From NCBI GenBank assembly GCA_964531325.1, contig CAZHCW010000003.1, forward strand, positions 62,001 to 126,000: a stretch of DNA of 64,000 nucleotides, read 5' to 3'. Numbering within the stretch: position 1 is the first letter of the stretch; the number at the start of each line of letters is the position of its first letter. The notes under the pieces are model-generated. The model worked only from the letters and a program-made list of their open reading frames with translations, was not told the origin of the DNA and did no database searches. The position numbers and the translations under genes were made by a program. Below are positions 13,723-23,651 of this stretch, piece after piece. The DNA is from UTCHB3 sp964531325. GTDB lineage: Bacteria > Bacteroidota > Ignavibacteria > Ignavibacteriales > Ignavibacteriaceae.

Positions 13723-16053
13723 ATGCGAATAATTTTTCCTCTTCTATTACTGGTTTTCCTCACTGTTGAGAATTGTCCGCAGGGCAGAAACTATACACTC
13801 TCGGGTGTCATCTCTGAAGCTGAGAGTGGCGAAGTGCTTATTGGTGCTTATGTTGCCGTTTACAAAGACTCTCTGAAAAAGGGAAACCCCCTAAGATCGA
13901 TCACTTCCAATAAATTTGGTTTCTATTCACTCCCCGCTATGCCGGCAGGTAAATATTACCTCTATTCAGGTGCTTTGGGTTTTGAAACATTAGGTAAACA
14001 AATAGAAATGGCGGGAGAGGCTGCCAGCATCCGATTGGATATTCGCTTGAAAAAATCCTCAATTCTCTTAAGTGAAGTTACCGTTATGGCAGAGAAGTAT
14101 GAAGATTTTACTAATACATCAGGCACCGTGGAACTGGATCCCGAGATGATTCAGACACTACCCTCATTTGGTGGAGAGACTGATATTTTTCGCGCACTTC
14201 AACTTTTGCCCGGAGTTTCAAATTCAAACGAACTTTCTGCAGGTATATATGTTCGAGGAAGCTCTGCCGATCAAACCCTTACACTCATCGACGGGGTGCA
14301 GGTTTATAATCCTTCTCACCTCGGTGGATTTGCCAGTACATTTAACTCCGATGCAATTCAAAATATAAAACTGATTAAAGGGGCATTTCCTGCACAATAT
14401 GGTGGCAGGCTCTCAAGTGTTCTCGATGTTACAACCCGTGAAGGTTCATCCGAAAAATTTATCGGTTCACTAAACCTTTCAAATATCAGCAGTCGCTTCA
14501 CGATTGAGGGTCCCCTGTCCGAAAAATCCACTTATATCCTTTCTGCCAGAATGATGTATCTCGATAAACTGCTTACACTTATCCCACAGGCAGACAAGTT
14601 TCCGCGATATGGTTTCTACGACGCCAATGGTAAGATAACCTACAATATCTCAGAAACCGACAAACTTTTTATTACCGGATTTTTCAGCAGCGATCAACTT
14701 ACCGAACCACCGGCAAGCAAAGATATCGGCTTCGACATCGGGTGGAAAAATTCAACCGTGAATATGACCTGGACCAAAATCTACTCTTCGCAGATTTTCA
14801 CCAGCACCTCATTAGTATATACATATTACGATTTTAAGACAGCAATGAAGGATAAAAATCCAACAAAAAAGGATGCTCTCGATTTTTTCACTTCCTCACT
14901 TGTCAACGATTTTCAACTGAAAACGGATATTCAATTTTATCTTAATCCCTCAAATATCCTTCAAATGGGTGCCGAGGCAACCTATCATAATTTTGAAGTG
15001 CTTACAAGCGATTTTTACAATACACAATTAAAATATTCGGTGAACCCCGGTAGAAGTTACAAAGCACTTGAAGTTTCCCTTTTTGCACAAGACGAAATTA
15101 CCGTTTTTTCTGATTTAAAAACCAATGTGGGAATGCGTTTTTACTACTATAACGAAGGAAAACTCTACGGCTGGGAACCGAGAATTTCGTTTACCTACTA
15201 TATGTTCGACCGGTTGGTGTTAAGAGGTGCTTTTGCAATAGCAAATCAACCGATTCATCTTCTTGCAAGAAACGATGTTTATCTCCCCACGGATGTCTGG
15301 TTTCCTTCAACTTCAACAATTAAACCTGCACGCTCGATGCAGGGTGCATTTGGGTTTGAGGCAACAAGTGCCGATAAAACTTTCCTTTTTACTCTTGAGG
15401 GATATTACAAAGACCTCTCAAATCTTTATGAGTATAAAGAAGATGCCGATTTTGCTTATTCAAGCAATTATGAAAAACAACTTACCACAGGAAGAGGTGA
15501 GGCTTATGGCGTTGAGATGTTTTTTAATAAAAGAATTGGTAACATCACAGGCTGGTTTGGTTATACACTCTCCTGGACAAAAAGATATTTTGACGATCTG
15601 AACCGAAGTGAACCTTTTTATCCACAATTCGACAGAAGACACGATGTCTCAATTGTATTAAGCTGGCAGCCTTCAAAAGTGCTCTCCTTTGCTGCAACCT
15701 GGAATTATTCAACAGGAAAAGCTTTCCCACTGCCAATAATGCAATATTCCTTTCTTGGGATGAACAACGCAAAAGAGAATGAAACCGAGGTTTTTTACGA
15801 ATATTCGGCAAGGGATGCCTTTCGTCTCCCGGCATTTCATAAACTCGATTTGAGTGTAAATTACATCCTTAATTGGAATGAAAAGGAGATTGAACTTTCA
15901 CTGAACATCTATAATGTTTACAACAGGTTTAATGTTTTTTCCAAATATGTGGGGTATAAAACTGATGAGACCACCGGAATTAGAACTCCGATTCTGAAAC
16001 AGTTTACCCTCTATCCATTTTTACCATCTATTGGTATAAAGGTGCATTTATGA
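13723..16053 (+). CDS. TonB-dependent outer-membrane receptor with carboxypeptidase-like regulatory domain
   Basis: The 776-aa protein has a signal peptide (about 1-19) and a CarboxypepD_reg-like domain at about 23-110 (YTLSGVISEAESGEVLIGAY). A plug domain lies near 140-245 (RALQLLPGVSNSNELSAGIY, VRGSSADQTLTLIDGVQVYN, LIKGAFPAQYGGRLSSVLD), and a beta-barrel runs to the C-terminal IGIKVHL. Such receptors import large or scarce nutrients using TonB energy. The partner DUF4249 lipoprotein gene overlaps it by 4 nt (ATGA at 16050-16053), a pairing common in Bacteroidota and analogous to SusC/SusD. The substrate is unknown; the zinc phospholipase C-like gene in the same operon hints at lipid-derived or phosphate-containing compounds. 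Confidence 0.9.
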   Translation: MRIIFPLLLLVFLTVENCPQGRNYTLSGVISEAESGEVLIGAYVAVYKDSLKKGNPLRSITSNKFGFYSLPAMPAGKYYLYSGALGFETLGKQIEMAGEAASIRLDIRLKKSSILLSEVTVMAEKYEDFTNTSGTVELDPEMIQTLPSFGGETDIFRALQLLPGVSNSNELSAGIYVRGSSADQTLTLIDGVQVYNPSHLGGFASTFNSDAIQNIKLIKGAFPAQYGGRLSSVLDVTTREGSSEKFIGSLNLSNISSRFTIEGPLSEKSTYILSARMMYLDKLLTLIPQADKFPRYGFYDANGKITYNISETDKLFITGFFSSDQLTEPPASKDIGFDIGWKNSTVNMTWTKIYSSQIFTSTSLVYTYYDFKTAMKDKNPTKKDALDFFTSSLVNDFQLKTDIQFYLNPSNILQMGAEATYHNFEVLTSDFYNTQLKYSVNPGRSYKALEVSLFAQDEITVFSDLKTNVGMRFYYYNEGKLYGWEPRISFTYYMFDRLVLRGAFAIANQPIHLLARNDVYLPTDVWFPSTSTIKPARSMQGAFGFEATSADKTFLFTLEGYYKDLSNLYEYKEDADFAYSSNYEKQLTTGRGEAYGVEMFFNKRIGNITGWFGYTLSWTKRYFDDLNRSEPFYPQFDRRHDVSIVLSWQPSKVLSFAATWNYSTGKAFPLPIMQYSFLGMNNAKENETEVFYEYSARDAFRLPAFHKLDLSVNYILNWNEKEIELSLNIYNVYNRFNVFSKYVGYKTDETTGIRTPILKQFTLYPFLPSIGIKVHL

Positions 16054-16901
16054 GAAACAAACTGATGTTTACCCAATCAAAACTGTTCCCGCTTTTGATA
16101 TTGATGTTGGCGGGTTTCCTTCTCTCCGGATGTGAACAAGCCATTGAAGATGAAGAATTCCCATACGAAACAAAATTGGTGATCAGAGGATTACTTGAAG
16201 ATGGTCAGGATATTAAAGAGATTTTTATAGGAAGAACACTCCCCGTTGCCGTTCCATTCAGAGCTGATTTTTCAAATTTACCCGATGCTGTCGTATCGTT
16301 AAAAGTGGATACTTTAAGATATGTATTAAGGCATACCAAAGACGGTTTATATAGCGCACCAAATGGTGTAAAAGCGAGAGCGGGGAAAACCTATGAATTG
16401 TTGGTATCATGGGGTGGATATTCAGCAGGCGCAATAACCAGGATCCCTGAAGCCGGATCGGTTGGTGGAGTTTTTATGGTGAATTCTGTGAATGACACAG
16501 GTAAAGCGATAAGAGTGATGAGCGTTGAGGTAACACCAAGAGCTGATGAAGCTTATGCTGCAACATGGCTCGCATTTACACAGTCGGGACAGATCTACAC
16601 TGAGGACATAAAATATAACACAGTGGTGAGGAAATTACCCGGAGCTACCACCAACACTGTTCAAGTATTGTCTGCTGAAGTGCCGGCATCTTATGCTTCA
16701 AAACCACAGGACCTTGGAGTGGGGATTTATGTTTATGACACTTCATTCTACGATTATTTCAAAACCAAAGGGTCGAGCAAACTCTCCGATGCGGTGTTTG
16801 GGCAACCCTCAACTTCTGTAAGATGGAATATTCTCGGTGACGGTATCGGTATGTTCATCGGCAGAAGCAAAACAGTTAAGGCCATCAGCTCGTTGCAGTA
16901 A
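16050..16901 (+). CDS. DUF4249 domain lipoprotein
   Basis: This 283-aa protein has a lipoprotein signal ending in the lipobox LLSGC, so Cys28 would be acylated. The body starts with YETKLVIRGLLEDG and is beta-rich, matching DUF4249 proteins, which are nearly always encoded next to a TonB-dependent receptor. It probably sits on the outer membrane as a lid or substrate-binding partner of the receptor encoded just upstream, whose stop codon it overlaps. It ends 15 bp before the phospholipase-like gene. I know of no established biochemical function for the family. Confidence 0.8.
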   Translation: MRNKLMFTQSKLFPLLILMLAGFLLSGCEQAIEDEEFPYETKLVIRGLLEDGQDIKEIFIGRTLPVAVPFRADFSNLPDAVVSLKVDTLRYVLRHTKDGLYSAPNGVKARAGKTYELLVSWGGYSAGAITRIPEAGSVGGVFMVNSVNDTGKAIRVMSVEVTPRADEAYAATWLAFTQSGQIYTEDIKYNTVVRKLPGATTNTVQVLSAEVPASYASKPQDLGVGIYVYDTSFYDYFKTKGSSKLSDAVFGQPSTSVRWNILGDGIGMFIGRSKTVKAISSLQ

Positions 16902-16916
16902 AACTTTCGATTAAAA

Positions 16917-18815
16917 ATGAAAAAAACGGTTTTTCTTTTTCTCTTAAACCTGATAATCACTTCTTCACCAAGTTTAACATACTGTTGGATCTTCCCTGAA
17001 CATCGGGATATTACCCGGGTGGCTATAGAAAAGCTTTCTCCGGAACAAAGAAGACAATTTGAAGAACTTTGGAAAATGGCAATAAAAGGTTCAGAGGGAA
17101 GACTCACTCCATTCCTTATTAATCAGGGCGATGCCTCATCCCGATATTTGATCGATTTTGCTTCCTGGCCTGCCATTAGTGGTGATCACTCCATTTCCTC
17201 TCGAGATATGTTGAATATCGTTCAGACTTCAAACTGGATATTGAATGTGATCGAGATAGCAAATGAATTAAAAATTGAACTCTCCAAAGCTGATTCAAGG
17301 GATGATGTGTTAAATGCGTTGCGGGATTCCGACCTACGATTCCAACGGGCCGACCCCGAATATGCCTCAAGAGCGGGACATAATGATGTCCACTTCCTCA
17401 GTTCGGTAACGGGTACAACCCAAACTCTTTCTGCTTATATCTACAACTCCATTTCTGAAGGTGTTCCTCTTAACGCACTCGGTGTCTATATGCTCTATCA
17501 CCATCTGGCACTGTATCAAGCATCTTACTATGCCACTGCTACACTTACAGTTGAGGAAAGAACACAACTTCTGCTTTCAGCACTTGCGGATGAAGCTTTT
17601 GCGATCCACTTCCTCGAAGATTTTACCGCAGCCGGGCATGTTGCAGGTGTGTGGGGTGATCCATCACAGAAAAAAGGCTCACACGACTACTATAACGAAC
17701 GCGGGATACAAACAACAACCTGGGCAGGTGTGCCGGTTATCCTCGTTGGTGATGCCTGGATCAGAAATGAAGACATTGAAAACACCGCTCTTTTAGTTAA
17801 GATGAGTCTTGAGCAGGTACTCAACGCTTTTGCAGGTACAACAATTATAAACTCTGCTCCAATGGATAGTGTTTACCTCTTTTCACCGGGCGACTTTAAC
17901 ATCTCGAAAGTGGATTTTATGCCACCAAGCACGATAGACACCACTTTCATAACGATGGTAATCCCGATATTCACAATTACTCCCGTGCCTGCTCTCGCTC
18001 AGGGGTTGGGTGAACTTCCACGGTTCAGATCAGAACTCGGTTTTTTCATCGGACTCAGTGCATCATTATCGGGTACCGTTGTTTCTCGCAGTTTTGGACC
18101 AAGTCAGGACTACCCCGGTGCTATCTCAGGGGTGGATGCCACACTTAAATTTGGTGTTGGGCTCGACGGAGTTCTTAGCGAATCGAGTGATGGACTTGCG
18201 TTCCTCGGAGTGGGGTTCAAACGCGAGAGTGGTGCCACTTCTGGTGTTGTTGACTTGCCCGAAACTAAAGCCTACGGCAATCTTCTCTCTTCGATCCCCG
18301 CAAGAAGTTCGCTCAACATAAAGCTTAGATGCCCGTTTTTTCTAATCCCTGGTGACCTGATTTTTACCACCCCGTTCCTCTCCTGGATGGCTCCGGAGAC
18401 ACTTGAAAAGATGGCAGCTTTTGCCGCAAACGGCGGTCTTATCCCATGGCAGGCGGGGATTTCCACATCTATTGGCAGATTTCAGTTTATATTCGGAAGA
18501 GAGGTGAATGTTCAATTATTTGGTGTGAATACCAGGGATGTCGCGTTTCACGAAGGTCTTAGTCCAAATAATGAGCGCGGATTTGTGTTGACTTCCTACA
18601 AATCAACAAGGATCGAATTCCCGATATTAGAATACCGGCCATTCAGAACATTTGCGTCGGAGCAGAGTTCAAAACTCTTCATACAGTTTTATGGAGGAGT
18701 GGATATCCCCTACGATGTGGAATTAGTGGAAAACCTCGATTACAAATTAAAAGAGCTTCAGAATCTCTGGTATCTCGGCTTCAGACTCGCATTCGATTGG
18801 CGATATTACCTCTGA
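16917..18815 (+). CDS. Exported zinc-dependent phospholipase C/S1-P1-like protein with C-terminal extension
   Basis: This 632-aa protein has a signal peptide of about 23 residues, after which the chain could begin with W24; in bacterial zinc phospholipases C the mature N-terminal Trp binds zinc. Possible ligands follow: H29, D80, H91 and H155/H159. Then comes HFLEDFTAAGH, where H231, D235 and H241 keep the H-x3-D-x5-H spacing of the trinuclear zinc site, and later H256. The helical catalytic part ends near residue 330. The remaining 300 residues are beta-rich, like a barrel or surface domain. It is the third gene after the TonB receptor and DUF4249 genes, 15 bp downstream. Hydrolysis of phospholipid or another phosphodiester outside the cytoplasm is inferred. 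Confidence 0.7.
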   Translation: MKKTVFLFLLNLIITSSPSLTYCWIFPEHRDITRVAIEKLSPEQRRQFEELWKMAIKGSEGRLTPFLINQGDASSRYLIDFASWPAISGDHSISSRDMLNIVQTSNWILNVIEIANELKIELSKADSRDDVLNALRDSDLRFQRADPEYASRAGHNDVHFLSSVTGTTQTLSAYIYNSISEGVPLNALGVYMLYHHLALYQASYYATATLTVEERTQLLLSALADEAFAIHFLEDFTAAGHVAGVWGDPSQKKGSHDYYNERGIQTTTWAGVPVILVGDAWIRNEDIENTALLVKMSLEQVLNAFAGTTIINSAPMDSVYLFSPGDFNISKVDFMPPSTIDTTFITMVIPIFTITPVPALAQGLGELPRFRSELGFFIGLSASLSGTVVSRSFGPSQDYPGAISGVDATLKFGVGLDGVLSESSDGLAFLGVGFKRESGATSGVVDLPETKAYGNLLSSIPARSSLNIKLRCPFFLIPGDLIFTTPFLSWMAPETLEKMAAFAANGGLIPWQAGISTSIGRFQFIFGREVNVQLFGVNTRDVAFHEGLSPNNERGFVLTSYKSTRIEFPILEYRPFRTFASEQSSKLFIQFYGGVDIPYDVELVENLDYKLKELQNLWYLGFRLAFDWRYYL

Positions 18816-18825
18816 TTCATAACAA

Positions 18826-19473
18826 CTAAAACTCATACCTGATAAAAAGACCGGTGTTCTCTGTCATTTTGAGATTATCCTTCCCCTTTTGAGTTAAATC
18901 AAGCCCAAGCCCTGCCTGGAATCCATTAAACATCAAACCTAATCTTAAACACTGAAACAGTGAAGGTTCTCCTCCCGTGTAAGCCGGAAATGCTGTGTTT
19001 GTTTCAATTTGAGCGAATAACCGGGTGTTTCCTGAAATCACAGGGGTATATTTTGCATAAAGATAAAGATCAACATCGGGGTCTTTTAGAGTTTCTCCAA
19101 TCAGCCAGCCAAAAAACATAAAATCGCTCGTTGCATGAACGAATTGAAAACCCAGTTTTGGGTACATTCCATCATTTGTTATCAATGAAACAGCAACGGG
19201 CCCAAATCCACCCAACACAGCAGGGCTGTAGCTGATAGCTTGCATCGCCACAAAAAATGGTTTGTTATCATCAGGAGTCATTTTATAGTCAAGAGTTACT
19301 TTTTCTCTGTTGAAGAGCACCCAACTGGTGTTTTTTCCTTTAGAATCCCTGAAAGATTTAAAAAACAGGACATCAAGAGTGGCTTTTTTGTCGCCTGCAA
19401 AAACTTCTGCAGGTACCTGAGCCACTACAGTGGCGGAGAGAAGAATAACTATTATCAAAATTGACTTTTTCAT
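18826..19473 (-). CDS. Exported beta-rich hypothetical protein, probable outer-membrane barrel
   Basis: I do not recognise this 215-aa protein. It has a clear signal peptide (MKKSILIIVILLSATVVAQ). The remainder alternates hydrophobic and polar residues with many glycines and ends GLFIRYEF, the aromatic end typical of outer-membrane barrels. There are no catalytic motifs and only one cysteine. It converges with the phospholipase-like gene, leaving 10 bp between them, and is read from its own promoter in the AT-rich region 19474-19804. Confidence 0.55.
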   Translation of the reverse strand: MKKSILIIVILLSATVVAQVPAEVFAGDKKATLDVLFFKSFRDSKGKNTSWVLFNREKVTLDYKMTPDDNKPFFVAMQAISYSPAVLGGFGPVAVSLITNDGMYPKLGFQFVHATSDFMFFGWLIGETLKDPDVDLYLYAKYTPVISGNTRLFAQIETNTAFPAYTGGEPSLFQCLRLGLMFNGFQAGLGLDLTQKGKDNLKMTENTGLFIRYEF

Positions 19474-19804
19474 AGTATGCCAATAGTTTGGAGATTGTTA
19501 AAAAACATCCAATTAAAGAGATAAAAAACTGCCCTAAATATACAAAGAATTTAAATTATTCCACTCCAAACGGATTGAATTAGCTCTTTCATTAAAATTT
19601 ATTTAATTATTTCATCCGCAGCTATTGACTTTTATTGAATTATTTATTAAGTTGCACCATCAAGAGTGATTTCCCTCTCACTTTTGAGTTAAAACCTTAC
19701 CTGAATAACCTGCCGAGGTAAACCGCATCAGTGGATTTTAACCTCTCCTTTGTACAATTATGTACTATCGAAAATAATATAGCTCAAAACTATCCGGAGT
19801 AACC
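19474..19804. other. Divergent AT-rich intergenic region
   Basis: This 331-bp stretch holds no reading frame I can support. It is AT-rich between 19480 and 19660 and must contain promoters for the leftward gene at 19473 and the rightward T9SS protein at 19805. A small symmetric element, GTACAATTATGTAC (19755-19768), lies 36 bp before the latter start and could be part of its promoter or an operator. The ribosome-binding site of the 19805 gene is a weak GGAGTAACC. Confidence 0.4.
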
Positions 19805-22594
19805 ATGACATCTCCAATGATCAGGATATTTATCCTCTTGATCCTTGCTGTCGGTACTTCCTTCTCTCAGAATTCAGCCGGTGAAGGACTCGGCTCCATA
19901 TTGGATTCTGAAGGCTCAATTAAAAGCGGACTTAACGGTTCGTTTAATGCAAGCGGTTATGATATGCAGCTTGACCCGGAAACAGGTAAACCGTTTTTTA
20001 GACCTGTCGCCAATCCAAATTCAACAACTTCCACCATTCAGTGGAGCAAGGTTTCTCCGGGGGTGGGGGCAATGGGTGTAAGCAACACAACTAACACCCA
20101 AGTCCGGGCAATTCTTGTAATTGGTACGGATATTTACATTGGGGGTCAGTTCAGATCGATCCTGGATGTCAGGTGCAACGGAATAGCCCGGTGGGATGGA
20201 ACAAACTGGAATCCTGTTGGAACGGGTGTTGAAGGATATTTATACGCGTTGGAGTATGACGGAACAAATCTCTACGCCGCCGGCCAGTTCTCAAGTGCAG
20301 GAGGAGTAGCCGCGTTGAATGTCGCAAAGTGGAACGGTACATCATGGTCGGCAATGGGTGATGGCTTGAATCAGTATGTTGAGGATCTCGAAATGTTCCA
20401 GGGGAATCTGTACGCCGGTGGTTGGTTCACAGCATCAGGTTCAACAACTATTACCACAATAGCAGTCTGGAACGGCTATAGCTGGGGAACAGTGGGCACG
20501 AACATGAGTGGCAATCTTATGGGCAGGCATGTGAATTCCCTTGAGGCTACTGCAACCACTCTCTACGCGGGAGGGTCATTTACTAATATCGGTGGGATCA
20601 CTGCATACAGTATCGCGGCATGGAATGGGACAACTTGGACAGCGATGGGATCCGGTTTTCTGAATGGAACTGTAAGAAGTATCCTGAATGTTAACGGTAC
20701 AATTTATGCCGGGGGGACTTTCTCTGCTTCCGGTACAAACACTCTGTCCAACATTGCCAAGTGGAACGCACCAAACTGGGTGGATCTTTCGGGCGGGGTA
20801 AACAACACAGTCTATTCCCTCGCAACCGACGGCACAAATCTGTATGTGGGAGGCGATTTTGGCATGGCAGGAGGGATAACCGCATCAAAGATCGCGAAGT
20901 GGAACGGAACGGCGTGGTCGGCTTTATCAACCACGATTAGCAGAACTGTTTTTGCCGTCACTTACACCGCGTCAAAATTGTATACAGGTGGATCTATAAA
21001 TGAGACATTTGGAATTTACGACGGGTCTACTGTTTCTTTTCCCGCTTATAGCTTCGATATCAGGAACGATAATATAGTCATTAAATCCCTCTGTCTTATA
21101 GGTAATTCTCTGTATGTCGGGGGTATATTCACATCTATTGATGGTATCTCACTCTCAAATATTGCAAAATGGGATGGGACAAACTGGCATGCGCTGGGTA
21201 CCGGAGCGAACGCTGCCGTTAATGCGCTTATAACGGACGGAACCACACTTTATGCCGGTGGTTCTTTCACATCGATCGGGGGAGTATCAAGTTCTCTTGC
21301 CAAATGGAATGGTTCGTCGTGGAGTACTGTGGGAGGGCAAAGCGTAAGCGGCGGCGGGGTAAATACACTGCTGTTTAATAACGGATTGCTTTATGCCGGA
21401 GGTGATTTTACCTTTGTGGGAGTCACAAACATAAAGAGGGTTGCTGCATTTGATGGCTCAAACTGGTACAGCTTTGGATCGGGGTTTGATCAGGGAGTCA
21501 ATGCTCTTGCCCACGATGGAACCACGCTTTACGCCGGTGGCGGATTTACAACCTCAGGAGGTGTTACCGCAAGAAGAGTCGCGAAATGGAACGGTTCATC
21601 ATGGGTTGAACTGGGAACAGGGCTCGACAACAGTTGTTATTCACTCCTTTGCATTGGAAGCGATCTATACGCTGCAGGATATTTCACAACTGCCGGTGGT
21701 GTTGCAGCAAAGAATATTGCCAAATGGAACGGATCAGCGTGGTCTGCTTTGGGGGATGGACTCAACTTAAGTGTTTACTCCCTTACAGAAATGAATGGTG
21801 ACATTTATGCCGGTGGGGCTTTTACTTCTTCCGGAGTAAATTCGATGAAGTACATGGCCAAATGGAATGGAAGTTCATGGACGAATATCGGCGCCAACCT
21901 CGACGGTGCTGTTTGGGCTATTTTGCCTTCCTGGCATTTTCAGTCGTTTATTGTTGGAGGACAGTTCATCTCTTTTGACTTGACCTCCCTCTCCAAGCGA
22001 ATCGCCAAATTCACCGACTCCGACAATCCCCTACCCGTTGAACTGGTCTCCTTCTCCGGTTCACTCCGGAATGATGCCATCCACCTCAACTGGCAAACAG
22101 CAACCGAGGTGGATAACTATGGCTTTGAGGTGGAAAGAAAATCCACCAAATCTGACTGGTTGAATATCGGATTCATCGATGGTCACGGCACATGCAACTC
22201 ACCAAAATATTACTCTTTTACCGATAAATCAGTTCTCTCAGGTGAAAAATACCAATACCGCCTGAAACAGATTGACGGAGACGGCAGCTTCACTTACTCA
22301 AACATTATTGAAATATCCGCTTCAGCGATCACAGGCTATACCCTCGAACAGAATTACCCCAATCCGTTTAATCCCGAGACAGTTATCCGTTACTCCTTAC
22401 CCGTTCAGGGAAATATCAGGTTGGAGGTGTTTAACACCCATGGTGAAAAAGTGGCTGTTTTGGCAGAAGGATTTCAAGAGTCGGGAGTACATTCAGTGGT
22501 TTTTAGTGCGGAAGAATTGGCTTCAGGAGTCTATTTTTATACTTTAGTCACCGGAGATAAAAAGATAACACGAAAGATGATTTTATTAAGATAA
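19805..22594 (+). CDS. Large repeat-built secreted protein with T9SS sorting domain
   Basis: This 929-aa exported protein starts with a signal peptide (to about residue 21, TSFSQ). Residues about 85-735 are at least 14 repeats of roughly 45 aa, each with a strand like LYAGGSFTS followed by a turn and a segment like IAKWNGTSWSAMG. The pattern resembles kelch- or delta-60-type propeller repeats; I cannot assign a named family. An immunoglobulin-like domain follows (LPVELVSFSGSLRNDAIHL, then NWQTATEVDNYGFEVER), common before T9SS tails. The C-terminus is a type A sorting domain (LEQNYPNPFNPETVIRYSLP, ending ITRKMILLR). It is presumably displayed at or released from the cell surface for binding or adhesion. 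It stands alone between divergent and convergent genes. Confidence 0.85.
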   Translation: MTSPMIRIFILLILAVGTSFSQNSAGEGLGSILDSEGSIKSGLNGSFNASGYDMQLDPETGKPFFRPVANPNSTTSTIQWSKVSPGVGAMGVSNTTNTQVRAILVIGTDIYIGGQFRSILDVRCNGIARWDGTNWNPVGTGVEGYLYALEYDGTNLYAAGQFSSAGGVAALNVAKWNGTSWSAMGDGLNQYVEDLEMFQGNLYAGGWFTASGSTTITTIAVWNGYSWGTVGTNMSGNLMGRHVNSLEATATTLYAGGSFTNIGGITAYSIAAWNGTTWTAMGSGFLNGTVRSILNVNGTIYAGGTFSASGTNTLSNIAKWNAPNWVDLSGGVNNTVYSLATDGTNLYVGGDFGMAGGITASKIAKWNGTAWSALSTTISRTVFAVTYTASKLYTGGSINETFGIYDGSTVSFPAYSFDIRNDNIVIKSLCLIGNSLYVGGIFTSIDGISLSNIAKWDGTNWHALGTGANAAVNALITDGTTLYAGGSFTSIGGVSSSLAKWNGSSWSTVGGQSVSGGGVNTLLFNNGLLYAGGDFTFVGVTNIKRVAAFDGSNWYSFGSGFDQGVNALAHDGTTLYAGGGFTTSGGVTARRVAKWNGSSWVELGTGLDNSCYSLLCIGSDLYAAGYFTTAGGVAAKNIAKWNGSAWSALGDGLNLSVYSLTEMNGDIYAGGAFTSSGVNSMKYMAKWNGSSWTNIGANLDGAVWAILPSWHFQSFIVGGQFISFDLTSLSKRIAKFTDSDNPLPVELVSFSGSLRNDAIHLNWQTATEVDNYGFEVERKSTKSDWLNIGFIDGHGTCNSPKYYSFTDKSVLSGEKYQYRLKQIDGDGSFTYSNIIEISASAITGYTLEQNYPNPFNPETVIRYSLPVQGNIRLEVFNTHGEKVAVLAEGFQESGVHSVVFSAEELASGVYFYTLVTGDKKITRKMILLR

Positions 22595-22612
22595 CAAATG
22601 ATTAGCCGGAAC

Positions 22613-22642
22613 AATGGCACAACCCGTATTGGTGGTGCCATT
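22613..22642. terminator. Candidate hairpin between convergent genes
   Basis: The 8-bp arms AATGGCAC (22613-22620) and GTGCCATT (22635-22642) enclose a 14-nt loop between the stop of the T9SS protein (22594) and the 3' end of the leftward OmpA-family gene (22657). A downstream T-rich stretch (about 22655-22665) is moderate, so termination is likely but not certain. Confidence 0.5.
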
Positions 22643-22656
22643 ATTCCAACCCGGTA

Positions 22657-23526
22657 TTATTTTTTAACTATTTCAACTCTTCTGTTTTTTGTTCTGCCAT
22701 CTTCGGTGCGGTTATCAGCTACGGGTCTTTCCTGTCCCCACCCAACTGAAGATAGTCGATCACTCTTGATACCGAGAGTTATCAGCGCATCCACAACTGC
22801 TTTGGCACGCTGTTCTGAAAGCTTTTTATTTCCTTCCACGGTTCCTGTATTATCGGTGTGTCCCTCGATACTTACTTTAAGATCAGGAGTTGTATTCAGA
22901 AGTTCATAAACCTGATCTATCAGAGGTTTTGATTCAGCTTGTATTGTTGCCTTTCCTGTTTCAAACAGAATGTCCAGAGCGATAAATCCATCTTTTGAAA
23001 GGGCATCAAGCATTTCATTGGCTTTGATAACCTGCGCCATCTCCTCTTTTTCTACAATAACGAGACGGTAGTCATAACCCGAAGCTTCAATGTAAACCCA
23101 GATTTCTCTTTTGTTTTTTGAGAATACTCCCGTCACAAAACTGTATGAATTACCATCTTCTATCACTTTGGCAATAATTTTTCCACCGGCTTTGGTGATT
23201 GCATTTTCGTAGTTTCTGAATATCTGCAGCGGGGATGCTTCTTTTTCACCTTCGGTTATCTGATATGTGTAGTCGAAGAATTTTCCCTCCACAGTTTTTA
23301 ACTCACGGTTGTCATAAGTGCTGCTTTCAACCGGGAACACAAATGAGTCAAATTCTTTCTCTTCAAGTGAACTGATGAAGTATTTAGGCATGGAATTAAA
23401 TAACGGGTGGTCTTTGTACTCGGTTGCAGGAGCGGGAGTGGTCTCCCCTTCCTCATCCTGAGCAAAAATACCATTACTGCACAATAATATTATGGACAAA
23501 AGCCAAAATAGTCTATGATTTTTCAT
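22657..23526 (-). CDS. OmpA-family peptidoglycan-binding envelope protein
   Basis: Read from the ATG at 23524-23526 the protein is 289 aa with a signal peptide (MKNHRLFWLLSIILLCSNG, cleaved after FAQ). The frame is open for 43 codons further upstream, but those lack signal-peptide character. The central part (about 30-175) is unassigned. The C-terminal 110 residues are an OmpA domain: FETGKATIQAESKPLIDQVY, IEGHTDNTG and NRRVEIVKK, which bind peptidoglycan diaminopimelate. It probably links an outer-membrane or periplasmic protein to the cell wall. It is read leftward from the gap 23527-23781. Confidence 0.85.
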   Translation of the reverse strand: MKNHRLFWLLSIILLCSNGIFAQDEEGETTPAPATEYKDHPLFNSMPKYFISSLEEKEFDSFVFPVESSTYDNRELKTVEGKFFDYTYQITEGEKEASPLQIFRNYENAITKAGGKIIAKVIEDGNSYSFVTGVFSKNKREIWVYIEASGYDYRLVIVEKEEMAQVIKANEMLDALSKDGFIALDILFETGKATIQAESKPLIDQVYELLNTTPDLKVSIEGHTDNTGTVEGNKKLSEQRAKAVVDALITLGIKSDRLSSVGWGQERPVADNRTEDGRTKNRRVEIVKK

Positions 23527-23651
23527 GAGGTTTTCTTTCGATAATTCATTTATTGAAATGATGATAAGTCTCATGTAACTTAACAATAAAGTGGGAATAA
23601 GAAGGTGTTTGGGGTCAACAATCGTGATCCGCAGGGATTGAGCATACATAA

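Noticed and set aside
22598..22909. 103-codon frame at the 3' end of the OmpA-family gene
   Set aside because: It is antisense to the conserved OmpA domain.
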